Source of the DNA: Vigna angularis
Lineage: Eukaryota; Streptophyta; Magnoliopsida; Fabales; Fabaceae
NCBI RefSeq assembly: GCF_016808095.1
Contig: NC_068976.1
Location: 36,973,871-37,037,870, forward strand
DNA: 64,000 nt
Direction of reading: 5' to 3'
Positions 30,674 to 41,153 of the stretch are shown here, one piece after another. The number at the start of each line of letters is the position of its first letter. Position 1 is the first letter of the stretch. A model generated the notes under the pieces. That model did not search any database and had not been told where the DNA came from. It saw only the letters and a list, made by a program, of their open reading frames with translations. A program made the position numbers and the translations under genes.

Positions 30674-31961
30674 TGATAACAGTTGAAAAACTGTTATTTT
30701 CATGCTTAATATTGATACTAAAAGCAACCTTTAGACTTAAAAACTAGCTTGAAATCATGCAGTTTATCTATATTTTCATAAATAAGAGAGCTGGACAGGT
30801 TTATGCTTGATTTAAGTGTTTTTGTGCAGGTTTTAAGGTGAATTTAGTGAAAAGAGTGAAGAAGGAGAGAAGTGACATTAGAAAAGACAAGAAAGAGTGC
30901 AAAAAGAGAAGACAAAGGCACCGCTCAGCGGCATTTTACCGCTGAGCGGCACTCAGGAGGTTGCGGGAGTCACGTTGAGGGGCAAACTGGCCGCTGAGGG
31001 GAAGAAAAAGACGCGCAATCGCCGCTGAGCGGCACTTTTTGGGCTTGGGCTTTTGTAATCTTTTGTAACTCTAGAATAGTATATAAGGACTTGCACGTCC
31101 TAGGGTTAGAGATCTTTGGCAGAACGAAGGCAAACACTCTCTCTTCCACCCCTTTGAAGGAGGATCTTGGATGCTCAGGCTACCTCTTCACCTTTTTAGG
31201 GTTTATTCTTTCATACTTTCATTGTAATTCATCTAGGTTCACCATGAATATGGTGAACTAAACCTTGTATGTTTGTTGGGGAATCAATGTAATCTCTTGA
31301 AGCTCTCATATATGGAATTTATGCTTGCATCTTAATCTAAGACTTATGCTTTCTTTCATCATTAGTTAGGGTTTTTCCTCTTTGCTTAATGCTTGCATTG
31401 TTTAACTCATTCTAGTGCATGATTATTGGTTTTGTCGATACGGACACGTACGGGGAAGTCTAGATCCGGGGAATTTCTCCCAATATTATATTGGTTGTCG
31501 TTAAGCTCCTGCGCTTATGAACTAATCATTAGGAATGCTAGGAATTGTATGAACTATTTGATTAGGGAGAAGCCATCTAGAATGGTACTTTAGAGAGTGG
31601 CATTAACAATGATGAGTTGAATGTTGAATTCCTAAAATGTATGAGAGTGGATGAGATGAAATTGACCCCCAACAACATATTCATTCATATAATCCATTGA
31701 AAGTGTTTATCTTTTGTCTTTGCCATTGATCAAACTCCATGCATACATGTTTAGTTTTTCGTCTTGCATAATATAATCCAATTATTTCGTCCTTAAGTCT
31801 TAGCTAATCAACAAACCACACAACTAAACTAGGCCGTGAGTCCTTTGGGAAGAACGATACTTGGTCTTACCAAGTTTATTACTTGAACGATTCGGTCATA
31901 CTTGCCGATTGTGAAACAAGTTTGTGACATCATATTTTGGTGCTTACAAATTTGTCCATCA
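30674..31961 (+). repeat. 5' LTR of copy C
   Basis: 1288 bp, TGATAACAG ... GTCCATCA. Nearly identical to 37563-38867 except that it lacks a 17-base CCGCTGAGCGG-containing unit. TATA box TATATAAGG near 31080. Confidence 0.9.
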
Positions 31962-31967
31962 AGTTTT

Positions 31968-31985
31968 TGGCGCCGTTGCCGGGGA
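31968..31985 (+). other. Primer-binding site of copy C
   Basis: TGGCGCCGTTGCCGGGGA, the Athila-type tRNA-Asp complement, six bases after the LTR end. Confidence 0.85.
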
Positions 31986-32377
31986 CTCGTGGTTTAACTA
32001 GTTAATTTGTTTGATTATTGATTATCTTTGACTTGTTTTTGAATTTTTAATTTAAATTTCGAATTTTTTTTTTATTTTTTTTATTTTATTTTTCTGTTTT
32101 TATTTTATTTTATTTTATTTTTATTTTTTCTGTTTTTTTTTATTTTATTTTATTTTATTTTTCTGTTTTTATTTTATTTTATTTTTCTGTTTTTATTTTA
32201 TTTTATTTCCTATCTTCTTATCTTTTCAATTATATCCTTTGATTTGTTTTTATCTATCTTCTCTATCTTTTTGTGCTAACAAATATTTTCTAGAGTTTTG
32301 TGCCTAATGTTTGCAGGATGCAATTCAAACAAGAATTTAATAGGTACTCAATTCTACTAAGGTAATTTCAATCACTG
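31986..32377 (+). repeat. Low-complexity leader of copy C
   Basis: Runs of TTTTATTTTATTTT and TTTTTCTG between primer site and the first ORF; similar to 53340-53600 in copy D. No coding signal. Confidence 0.7.
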
Positions 32378-33151
32378 GTGGGATCTCACTCAAGCATGGA
32401 TAATGATCAATTTTGGCAAGCTGTCGAACAATTTAAGAATCTACCACCACAACAAAGGCATAAAAAACCATCTCTATCGGGAAGAAGGATAACATTGGAG
32501 GAGGCAGTTCAACAGTACATACAGATACCTGATTGTCATCACAAAACCACTCAAGCTGCCGAAGAATTTGATAGGCCGCCACCACAACAATGGCAGCAAC
32601 AACCTTCTCCATCAGTAAATTTGGATGACACCCAACAATTTTTGAAAAATTTGGAGATGCACCTTCGTTTCATTAGTCAAAAATTGAATGTTAAGGTTAA
32701 TACTGAAGTTAACCTTAAGGAGGAAGGTCAAGCCATTGTCACTGAAAGTGACAAGATTTTTGCTGAGAAAAAAATAGAGAGAGATGAGGAAAAGATTGAG
32801 AGAGAAGAGAGGAAGAAAATTTGTGTGAAAATAAAGAAGTTAAGAAGAAAAAGAGAAGGGAAGAAAAAAATAAGAGAAAAGAAAAAGAGAAAATTTGGGG
32901 AGAGGAAGCATAAGAAAAAGAAGATGAGAGGAAAGAAGAAGGAATCATATGAAAAATCCCATCCTCATCTAAAGAAGAATCATAGGAAGGAAAAGAAATT
33001 TAAGTGCTTTATGGAAATCTTCAAGAAATTGGAGATTAAAGTTCCTATGATTGAGACACTGCAACAGGTTCCTGGTTTGATCAAATTTCTGAAGAAGTTC
33101 AGTAGAAAGAAGAAAAAGAAGAAGGAACTTGAGCTTACTGGGTCAAGCTAA
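32378..33151 (+). CDS. Lys-rich ORF replacing gag-protease (copy C)
   Basis: 257 residues, start either 32378 or the ATG at 32396 (MDNDQFWQAVEQF). The N-terminal half is Gln/Pro-rich. FISQKLNVKVNTEVNLKEEG resembles FGANTEVNPREEC of copy D's gag, so it appears to be a strongly diverged or recombined piece of gag. Residues about 130-200 are a dense Lys/Arg/Glu run. It ends with KKKELELTGSS, where the stop lies in the sequence that follows the gag-protease stop in D. No gag core, zinc knuckle or protease is present. Whether it is functional is unknown. Confidence 0.5.
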   Translation: MGSHSSMDNDQFWQAVEQFKNLPPQQRHKKPSLSGRRITLEEAVQQYIQIPDCHHKTTQAAEEFDRPPPQQWQQQPSPSVNLDDTQQFLKNLEMHLRFISQKLNVKVNTEVNLKEEGQAIVTESDKIFAEKKIERDEEKIEREERKKICVKIKKLRRKREGKKKIREKKKRKFGERKHKKKKMRGKKKESYEKSHPHLKKNHRKEKKFKCFMEIFKKLEIKVPMIETLQQVPGLIKFLKKFSRKKKKKKELELTGSS

Positions 33152-33171
33152 TGACGTTAAAAGAGCGCTTG

Positions 33172-33409
33172 CTGGGAGGCAACCCAGTGGATTTACAAAC
33201 TTTTGATTTGTTTTATTTTGGTTGTGTAACTTTTAATCTGTGAACATTATTCTGGACATTATTTTGTTGAATTTAGCATCTTCTGAAGGATGCTAGGTGG
33301 TTAAGTATCTCCTGAAGGATACTAGGTTTGAAACACCTACTGATGGGTGTTGGTGGATTTTGGGTCAGGCTCGTGACGTTAAACAAGCGCTACCTGGGAG
33401 GCAACCCAG
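33172..33409 (+). other. Stem-loop array, three units, with framing hairpins (copy C)
   Basis: Framing CTGGGAGGCAACCCAG at 33172-33187 and 33394-33409. Units: 33275-33294 (AGCATC/GATGCT, loop TTCTGAAG), 33304-33323 (AGTATC/GATACT, loop TCCTGAAG) and 33332-33351 (AACACC/GGTGTT, loop TACTGATG). The stems match units of A and D exactly while two loops have one changed base. Confidence 0.85.
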
Positions 33410-33544
33410 TTGATTGATTATTTTTGTTTGTTTATTTTTAGTTAGGATTTGCATAAGCATTTTTAACATTGAATTGCAGGGAACCTATGAGGGACATGTA
33501 GGGAAGGCACGTAGGTCAAGAAAAGAAGGAGAGGAGCACTTCAC

Positions 33545-33642
33545 GAAAGTGCCGCTGAGCGGCAATTACCGCTGAGCGGTACTATCGCAGATGGGCTTAA
33601 GTTCCCCTTAGCGGTACCCGAGCCCATTAGGGTATTTTTATA
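33545..33642 (+). promoter_or_regulatory. Probable internal promoter (copy C)
   Basis: CCGCTGAGCGG palindromes, then a CCCCTTAGCGG relative, then TATTTTTATA at 33633-33642, as in A and D. Confidence 0.5.
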
Positions 33643-33855
33643 CCCCAAGCTGCGTTTTAGGGTTTATTTTCTGGCTTCTCTCTGCACAAACACTTCCACA
33701 CACATTCTCTTAGGTTTTCCACATCTTTTCACTCTTCCCTCTTTAGAAAATCTCTCTTTCATTCGCTTTTTCACTAGTGTGCCATCAAAGTTTGGGGTTG
33801 GAAGAGAGCATTCTAGTTTGGAAGCATTCTCATATCATCTAGCATCTCCACCCAA

Positions 33856-34262
33856 GTAAGTAAAATGCATTTGGTTCATTCTAGGGTTTTTGAATTTGAA
33901 TGTGATTTTCAAAGCATGAATATTTAGGGGTTTTGATTTCTATGCATGATTTGATGATATATTTGATGTTGAACCGATTAAACTGCATGATTATGAACTG
34001 GATATATGAAAATTGCATTTGGGTGGAGTTAGGAAAGCTTTAAAACAAGATTTTCAAAAATCTGCAGAGTCACCGCTGAGCGGCATTTACCGCTGAGCGG
34101 CACTCTGCCAGATTTGATTTTTCTGGTTTGTTGTGTGGCACTGGTGGCGCTGAGGGGAAATTCTGGCCCTCAGCGGTGGTTTAGCTTCAAAAGGAGTTGT
34201 GTTATGTGTTTTACTAATGATTAACATCATGTCTGTGGTTTTTGTTTGTGTTTTGAATGCAG
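33856..34262 (+). other. Probable 5'-UTR intron before ORF2 (copy C)
   Basis: Donor CCCAA|GTAAGTA and acceptor GAATGCAG, 407 bases, ending two bases before the ORF2 ATG. Confidence 0.55.
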
Positions 34263-34264
34263 GA

Positions 34265-35500
34265 ATGGCATCCTCTTCAGGAAAGAGATTGAAAACCATG
34301 GCAACTAAGAGGAAAGAAAAGGAACCAGAGCAAACCCACTCTAGCAGGTTCCTCTCTAGGAAACATGAGAAGCATTTTAGGGTGGTTCAGGACAGGAGAC
34401 TTCTAATGGAGAGAAAGGTTGGAATGATACCTAATTTTGCTCCTCAATTTGGAGAGCAAGTGTTAGGGAATGATTGGGGAAAGCTAGCCACTTATCCAGC
34501 ACCTGCCAACATAGCTGTGGTCAAGGAATTCTACACCAATGCAAAGAAGATTGGTGATCATCCAGCTGAGAATTATTTGGGCTATGTCAGAGGCCATGCT
34601 ATCAGGTTTGATCCTGATTCTATCAACAACTTCCTGGATACTGTGTGGGCTGGTGAGCAATGTCAGTTTGCTCTTAGCATGGAGGAAGGTGCTGACTTTG
34701 AGGATGTTGAGAGAGTATTGTGTATACCTGGAGGACACTTCCAAAGGAATAGATCTGGCGCAGTGGTTAACATTAGGAGGACAGATTTGACTCCTCTTGC
34801 AAAATATTGGATGGCATTTTCTCATGCCAACATTCAGCCATGTTCACATGTGTCAGATATTACTCTCAGCAGGGCACTATTCATCTACTGTGCTATCAGA
34901 AACTTGAATGTTAATATTGGGCAGGTAATAGCTGATGAAATCAGTGTATGTGCTAACACCTCAAACAACAAAGCACCGCTAGGACATCCTTCTTTGATCA
35001 CTCACCTTTGCAAGCAAGCTGGGGTGGACACTTCTGTTCCACCATTTGAGAGGCCAAGAAAAGCTATTGATGAGGCTTATTATAGACAGTACTGTGGAGG
35101 TGAGGATGCAGCTCAGCCAGTTCCACCACGCCATGCTCGTAGAGAGAGAGGGCCAGCACAGAGCCGGACATCTGCTGATGCGCATGAAGCAGAACCATTC
35201 CAGATGAGGGACATGTATATGTCTCTTATAGGTGCTCAGTTGCAGTCCATTCACAGAGGGCAGGTGGCCACTGCTGAGATGATAGTGGGGATGTATGATA
35301 ATCCTCCAGCCCACAGGTGGACTATGGATGAATTCCATAATGTCGTAGCTTGGCCAGAAGAACCAGTATATGAAGGAGGAGCTGGAGCAGCTGAAGCTTC
35401 AGCAAGAGATATGGAAGAAGATGAAGCTGAGGAGGAAGATGCATTTGATGAAGATGAAGATGAGGAGGAAGAGGAAGATACAGAGGACAGCTCAGATTGA
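34265..35500 (+). CDS. ORF2: Transposase_32-like protein (copy C)
   Basis: 411 residues from MASSSGKRLK, collinear with A and D without indels. It has a basic N-terminus, Transposase_32-like centre (LATYPAPANIAVVKEFYTN, VRGHAIRFDPDSINNFL, LAKYWMAFSHANIQPCSH, LGHPSLITHLCKQAGV), a linker with Arg/Pro, and an acidic tail ending EDTEDSSD. Differences from D are few and scattered (for example D at residue 98 where D copy has G, and YEGG for YGGG). Intactness in a copy whose gag-protease has been lost suggests recent amplification or selection on ORF2. Confidence 0.8.
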   Translation: MASSSGKRLKTMATKRKEKEPEQTHSSRFLSRKHEKHFRVVQDRRLLMERKVGMIPNFAPQFGEQVLGNDWGKLATYPAPANIAVVKEFYTNAKKIGDHPAENYLGYVRGHAIRFDPDSINNFLDTVWAGEQCQFALSMEEGADFEDVERVLCIPGGHFQRNRSGAVVNIRRTDLTPLAKYWMAFSHANIQPCSHVSDITLSRALFIYCAIRNLNVNIGQVIADEISVCANTSNNKAPLGHPSLITHLCKQAGVDTSVPPFERPRKAIDEAYYRQYCGGEDAAQPVPPRHARRERGPAQSRTSADAHEAEPFQMRDMYMSLIGAQLQSIHRGQVATAEMIVGMYDNPPAHRWTMDEFHNVVAWPEEPVYEGGAGAAEASARDMEEDEAEEEDAFDEDEDEEEEEDTEDSSD

Positions 35501-35511
35501 TGAGGAGCTGA

Positions 35512-35537
35512 GATAGCATTTACTGATGAATGCTATC
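35512..35537 (+). other. Hairpin with TACTGATG loop after ORF2 (copy C)
   Basis: Arms GATAGCATT and AATGCTATC around TACTGATG, 11 bases after the ORF2 stop. Confidence 0.8.
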
Positions 35538-35724
35538 ATATGATTATGCTTTTGCGGTTTAAGTTTTCTGAACTTATTTGTTTTTGTTTTTAGATTAGGG
35601 TTTGATGTACTCTATTGAAAACATGGTTTGTTATGATGGTTTGCTATTAACTGTGATTGTGTGATAAGTATTGCTTGATGATGCTTATTGATTGATTGAT
35701 GTTGAGATAGATGTGCACATTAAA

Positions 35725-35919
35725 ATGCTTATACAGGTGATTCACAAGCTTTGTGAACAAATGTATGATATCATGATTGTGATTGTGAGATTAAGCAGGA
35801 TGTGTATGTCAAATGTGAATGAGCTTATATGTGAGGTTTTGAGCTCCAGAGTTTTTGGTATGATTGAATGCTATTACTTTGAAAGCATGAATGATTTTGC
35901 CCAGGTTTTCTATGATTGA
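35725..35919 (+). CDS. Conserved 64-codon small ORF (copy C)
   Basis: MLIQVIHKLCEQ ... MNDFAQVFYD, the same length as in A and D. No recognised domain. Confidence 0.4.
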   Translation: MLIQVIHKLCEQMYDIMIVIVRLSRMCMSNVNELICEVLSSRVFGMIECYYFESMNDFAQVFYD

Positions 35920-36628
35920 ATCAATTGCTTGTTTTGCATCATGTGATCAAGGCCATTTGTTGGAACCCTTTTTATTGGCCAAATTCATAAAGTTAACATA
36001 CTAAAAGAGAACACGTTGTGTTCTATCCTTTGAACCCTTAGCCTTGAACATACACTGAAAACCTTTGATTGAAAATCTTTACCTTGAGTTAAGTAGAAGA
36101 TCTTGTATAGTATTGTTAAATGTTCAAGTTTGGGGTTGTTGGGAAAACATGAAAAGAGAAGCATTGAGCTAAGAGCTAAAAAGTAAGAATATGCAAAGAG
36201 AAAAGAAAAAGAAGTAAAGCTCAATGAAAATGCAAAGGTAAAAGAAAGTTGGGAATGAATAAGATGATTGTGTTGTTATGATTCTCTTAACTCAAGGATT
36301 TTGTGATCCAGAAAAACCAATTTTCTTGTTAGCCCAGCCACATTATAAGCCATTGAAAAGTCCTTGTGATGATGCATGCTTGTGAATGTTTTTGATTGTG
36401 GTAAAATGAAAGGCAAAGTTGATTCATGTGACATTGTGATAGTGGAGTGAATGAGTGAAACACTTTACCTCTTATACACTTGTGTGTTGAGTGAAACACT
36501 TTACCTAGTGAGGAAATATTCCATAAGCACATGAACATCCATGCTTAATTGATTGATCATTCATGAAAAATAGCATTTGTTGGAACTTAAATGACTTTGT
36601 GAACACTAAAGCTTGTGCACATCTTGAT

Positions 36629-36732
36629 CATCCATGCTTAATAGTATTTGACCTTGGGGAGAATACTCATCTTGGAGCTTTTTGGCCATCCCTCTTGTGA
36701 TGGGTCCTATGGTGCTAGGCCTTCTTGTATCA
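36629..36732 (+). other. Duplication junction with filler and E1 LTR end
   Basis: Copy C internal sequence stops at about 36628. A filler of about 12 bases (CATCCATGCTTA, also present at about 36535) is followed by about 91 bases equal to the end of E1's LTR (compare 29743-29837), then by the array copy. Confidence 0.8.
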
Positions 36733-36971
36733 CCTCCACTTCGTCCACTTCGTCTACTTTATTCACTTCGTCAACTTTGTCCACTTCGTCCACTTCTTGC
36801 ACTTCTTCTTCTTTTTCTTCTTCTTCTTCTTCTACTTCATCTTATTCTGCTTGCCCTTCTTCTCCTTCGTCTCCTAACTCCACTTCGTGCACTTCGTCAA
36901 CTTCCTCCACTTCGTCCACTTCATCAACTTATTCAACTTCGTCAACTTAGTCCACTTCGTTAACTTCGTCC

Positions 36972-37002
<31 letters not shown>

Positions 37003-37144
37003 CTTTTTCTTCTTCTTTTTCTTCTTCTTCTTCTTCTTCTGCTGCTTCTGCTTCTCCTTCTTCTCCTTCGTTTCCTTCGTCCACTTCGTCCAATTTGTCA
37101 ATTTACTCCACTTCGCAACTTTGTCCACTTCGTCAACTTCGACC

Positions 37145-37175
<31 letters not shown>

Positions 37176-37372
37176 CCTCATCATCATCTTCTTCTGCTTC
37201 CCCTTCTTCTCCTTCGTCTCCTAACTCCACTTTGTCCACTTCGTCAACTTAGTCCACTTTTTTATTTTTGTCAACTTATTCCACTTCGTCAACTTAGTCC
37301 ATTTCGTCAACGTCGTCCACTTCGTCAACGTCGTCCACTTCGTCTACTTCGTCAACTTCGTCCACTTCTTGC

Positions 37373-37403
<31 letters not shown>

Positions 37404-37562
37404 CTTCTCCTTCTTCTCCTTCTTCTCCTTCGTCACCTTCGTCCACTTCGTCAACTTAGTCCACTTCATCAACTTAGTCCACTTCGTCAACTCAGTCTAC
37501 TTGGTCCACTTTATCCACTTCAACCATTTCTTCCACTTCATCCACTTCGTCCACTTACTCCA
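36733..37562 (+). repeat. Pyrimidine minisatellite block 5, duplicate
   Basis: Copy of 29838-30673 with small differences in (TTC)n length. Confidence 0.95.
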
Positions 37563-38867
37563 TGATAACAGTTGAAAAACTGTTATTTTCATGCTTAATA
37601 TTGATACTAAAAGCAACCTTTAGACTTAAAAACTAGCTTGAAATCATGCAGTTTATCTATATTTTCATAAATAAGAGAGCTGGACAGGTTTATGCTTGAT
37701 TTAAGTGTTTTTGTGCAGGTTTTAAGGTGAATTTAGTGAAAAGAGTGAAGAAGGAGAGAAGTGACATTAGAAAAGACAAGAAAGAGTGCAAAAAGAGAAG
37801 ACAAAGGCACCGCTCAGCGGCATTTTACCGCTGAGCGGCACTCAGGAGGTTGCGGGAGTCACGCTGAGGGGCAAACTGGCCGCTGAGGGGAAGAAAAAGA
37901 CGCGCAATCGCCGCTGAGCGGTATTTACCGCTGAGCGGCACTTTTTGGGCTTGGGCTTTTGTAATCTTTTGTAACTCTAGAATAGTATATAAGGACTTGC
38001 ACGTCCTAGGGTTAGAGATCTTTGGCAGAACGAAGGCAAACACTCTCTCTTCCACCCCTTTGAAGGAGGATCTTGGATGCTCAGGCTACCTCTTCACCTT
38101 TTTAGGGTTTATTCTTTCATACTTTCATTGTAATTCATCTAGGTTCACCATGAATATGGTGAACTAAACCTTGTATGTTTGTTGGGGAATCAATGTAATC
38201 TCTTGAAGCTCTCATATATGGAATTTATGCTTGCATCTTAATCTAAGACTTATGCTTTCTTTCATCATTAGTTAGGGTTTTTCCTCTTTGCTTAATGCTT
38301 GCATTGTTTAACTCATTCTAGTGCATGATTATTGGTTTTGTCGATACGGACACGTACGGGGAAGTCTAGATCCGGGGAATTTCTCCCAATATTATATTGG
38401 TTGTCGTTAAGCTCCTGCGCTTATGAACTAATCATTAGGAATGCTAGGAATTGTATGAACTATTTGATTAGGGAGAAGCCATCTAGAATGGTACTTTAGA
38501 GAGTGGCATTAACAATGATGAGTTGAATGTTGAATTCCTAAAATGTATGAGAGTGGATGAGATGAAATTGACCCCCAACAACATATTCATTCATATAATC
38601 CATTGAAAGTGTTTATCTTTTGTCTTTGCCATTGATCAAACTCCATGCATACATGTTTAGTTTTTCGTCTTGCATAATATAATCCAATTATTTCGTCCTT
38701 AAGTCTTAGCTAATCAACAAACCACACAACTAAACTAGGCCGTGAGTCCTTTGGGAAGAACGATACTTGGTCTTACCAAGTTTATTACTTGAACAATTCG
38801 GTCATACTTGCCGATTGTGAAACAAGTTTGTGACATCATATTTTGGTGCTTACAAATTTGTCCATCA
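37563..38867 (+). repeat. Second LTR of copy C (solo LTR in the duplicated segment)
   Basis: 1305 bp; CCTAGGGTT leader and all LTR landmarks as in the first. It keeps two CCGCTGAGCGG units where the first LTR has one. CTCCA on both sides. Confidence 0.9.
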
Positions 38868-39177
38868 CTCCACTTCCTCCATTTCCTCCACATCGTCCAC
38901 TTCTTCCACTTCTTCCACTTCTTCCACTTCGTCCACTTTGTCCAAGTCGTCCACTTTGTGCACTTCGTGTACTTTGTCCACTTCGCCCACTTAGTCGAGT
39001 TCCTCCACTTCGTCCACTTCGTCAACTTCGTCCACTTTGTCCATTTCGTCTACTTCGTCCACTTCTACCACTTCCTCCACTTCCTTGACTCCCTCCACTT
39101 GTTCTACTTCCTCCACTTCGTGCACCTCGTCAACTTATTCCACTTCATCAACTTAGTCCACTTCGTCCACTTCTTCC

Positions 39178-39218
<41 letters not shown>

Positions 39219-39687
39219 TTCTTTTTCTTTTGCTTCCCTTTCTTCTCCTTCGTCTCCTTTGTCCACTTCGTCTACTTCATCCACTTTGTCCACTTTGTCA
39301 ACTTAGTTCACTTTGTCAACTTAGTCCACTTCGTCAACTTTATCCACTTCGTCCAGTTCGTGAACTTTGCCAACTTCGTCCACTTCCTCGAGTTCCTCGA
39401 TTTCCTCCACTTCCTACACTTCGTCCACTTCGCCCACTTCCTTGACTCCCTCCACTTCCTCCACTTCGTCCATATCCTCCACTTCGTCCACATCCTCCAC
39501 TTCGTCAACTTAGTCCAATTCGTCAACTTTGTCCACTTCATTCACTTCTTCTTCTTGTTCTTCTTCTTCTTATTCTTATATTGCTTCCCGTTGTTCTCCT
39601 TCGTCTCTTTCGTTCACTTCGTCCACTTTATTCACTTCGTCAACTTAGTCCACTTCGTCATCTTTGTCCACTTCGTCCACTTCTTGC

Positions 39688-39718
<31 letters not shown>

Positions 39719-39869
39719 CTTTTTCTTCTTCTTCTACTTCTTCTTCTTCTTCTTCTTTTGCTGTTGCTGCTTTTGCTTCTCCTTCTTCTCCTTTGTTTCC
39801 TTCGTCCACTTTGTCAACTTACTCCACTTAGCAACTTTGTCCACTTCGTCAACTTCGTCCACTTCGTCC

Positions 39870-39900
<31 letters not shown>

Positions 39901-40392
39901 CTTCTTCTTCTTCTTCTGCTGCTGCTGCTGGTTATGCTTCTCCTTCTTCTCCTTCGTTTCCTTCGTCCACTTCGTCAACTTCGCCAACTTCGTCCACTAC
40001 GTCCACTTCGCCAACTTTCTTGAGTTCCTCTAGCTCCTCCACTTCGTGCACTTCGTCAACTTCGTCCAGTTCGTCCATTTTGTCCATTTCGTCAACTTAG
40101 TCCACTTTGTCAACTTCGTCCACTACGTCCACGTCTTATTCTTCTTCTTTTTCTTCTTCTTCTTCTTTTGATTCCCTTTCTTCCCCTTCGTCTCCTTCGT
40201 CCACTTCGTCTACTTCATCCACTTCGTCCACTTCGTCAACTTAGTCCACTTTGTCAACTTGGTCCACTTCGTCAACTTTGTCCACTTCGTTCAGTTCGTC
40301 AACTTTACTAACTTCCTCAACTTCGTCCACTTCGCCCACTTCCTCGAGTTCCTTGAGTTCGTCCACTTCGTCCACTTCTACCACTTCCTCAA
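38868..40392 (+). repeat. Pyrimidine minisatellite block 6
   Basis: Between copy C and E2. Includes (TTC)n tracts with GCTGCTGCTGCTGG at about 39916 and many TCCACTTCG units. The long frame rich in FVHFVN here is a product of the repeat. Confidence 0.95.
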
Positions 40393-41138
40393 TGATACAA
40401 GAAGGCCTAACACCATTGGACCTATCACAAGAGGGATGATCAAGAAGCTACAAGATGAGTACTCTCCCAAAGGCCAAACCCTCTTTGCTATCTTTGGATG
40501 GAAGATTGGAGACCTAGAAGATGCTTGTAAGATGCCAAAACATGGAGAAGGGTAAAAGTGGACTTTGGCACATGGGGGGGGGGGGGTGTGCGCATAGTAG
40601 TCTAAGGGGTAGTATTAGCTTATTTCAATTCTTTATGCGCATATGTAATAAGCCACGTGAATAATATGGCTTCTAAAAGAACCATCACATTTTGCACATG
40701 TGGGTAAGGTGGCACTTGATCCGTATTTTGTGGATCTCCTTACTTCACATACATTGCATTACATGGAGCTGAGAGTTAGCTATATAAGCTACTAGGATAA
40801 GCATGTATATCACTTTTGGAAATATAGAAGATGAATTCTGCACTTTGCAAATTTCTCTCATCCGAAAGTCCTCTTTGCTTGCTGGCTTTTTCCATTGCTA
40901 TCTTCTTCCATTGTGGAAGCCGCCTGAGATAGCCTACCATTCCCTCAAGCCAACTTCCATTTCACTTCAACTAATCACTTCAATCCGCTGCACACATTCC
41001 ACTTAATCCAACCAACACAGAGAGCATTCTCTGCTACAAATTCTCCAGCACTGTTCCACTGATTCTTCAATTGCAGCAGAGTTGATTGCTTCATCCAGAC
41101 TCACAGATCTGTTCCTATGCATCCCCCTTGATGCATCA
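40393..41138 (+). repeat. 5' LTR of E2
   Basis: TGATACAAGAAGGCC ... TTGATGCATCA. Contains a run of 13 G at about 40574. A TATA-like CTATATAAGC is at about 40780. Confidence 0.95.
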
Positions 41139-41140
41139 AG

Positions 41141-41153
41141 TGGTATCAGAGCC
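41141..41153 (+). other. Primer-binding site of E2
   Basis: TGGTATCAGAGCC, the initiator tRNA-Met complement, two bases after the LTR. Confidence 0.9.

Larger units (their letters stand above)
30674..38867 (+). mobile_element. Copy C: Athila-like element with rearranged 3' side
   Basis: 5' LTR (30674-31961), primer site, a short Lys-rich ORF in place of gag-protease, three stem-loops, promoter-like and intron-like segments, ORF2, small ORF, and 3' internal sequence up to about 36628. Instead of PPT and 3' LTR there follows a copy of the element's own upstream flank (E1 LTR end plus 830 bases of array) and then a second LTR (37563-38867). CTCCA lies before the first LTR, before the second LTR and after the second LTR, as expected of a tandem duplication whose second copy is a solo LTR. 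Confidence 0.85.

Noticed and set aside
38808..40100. 430-codon open frame rich in Phe, Val, His and Asn, and similar frames of up to 425 codons at 22815-23711, 51042-51968 and 62039-63316
   Set aside because: They are translations of the nine-base repeat and (TTC)n; a period divisible by three without stops keeps several frames open on both strands at once.
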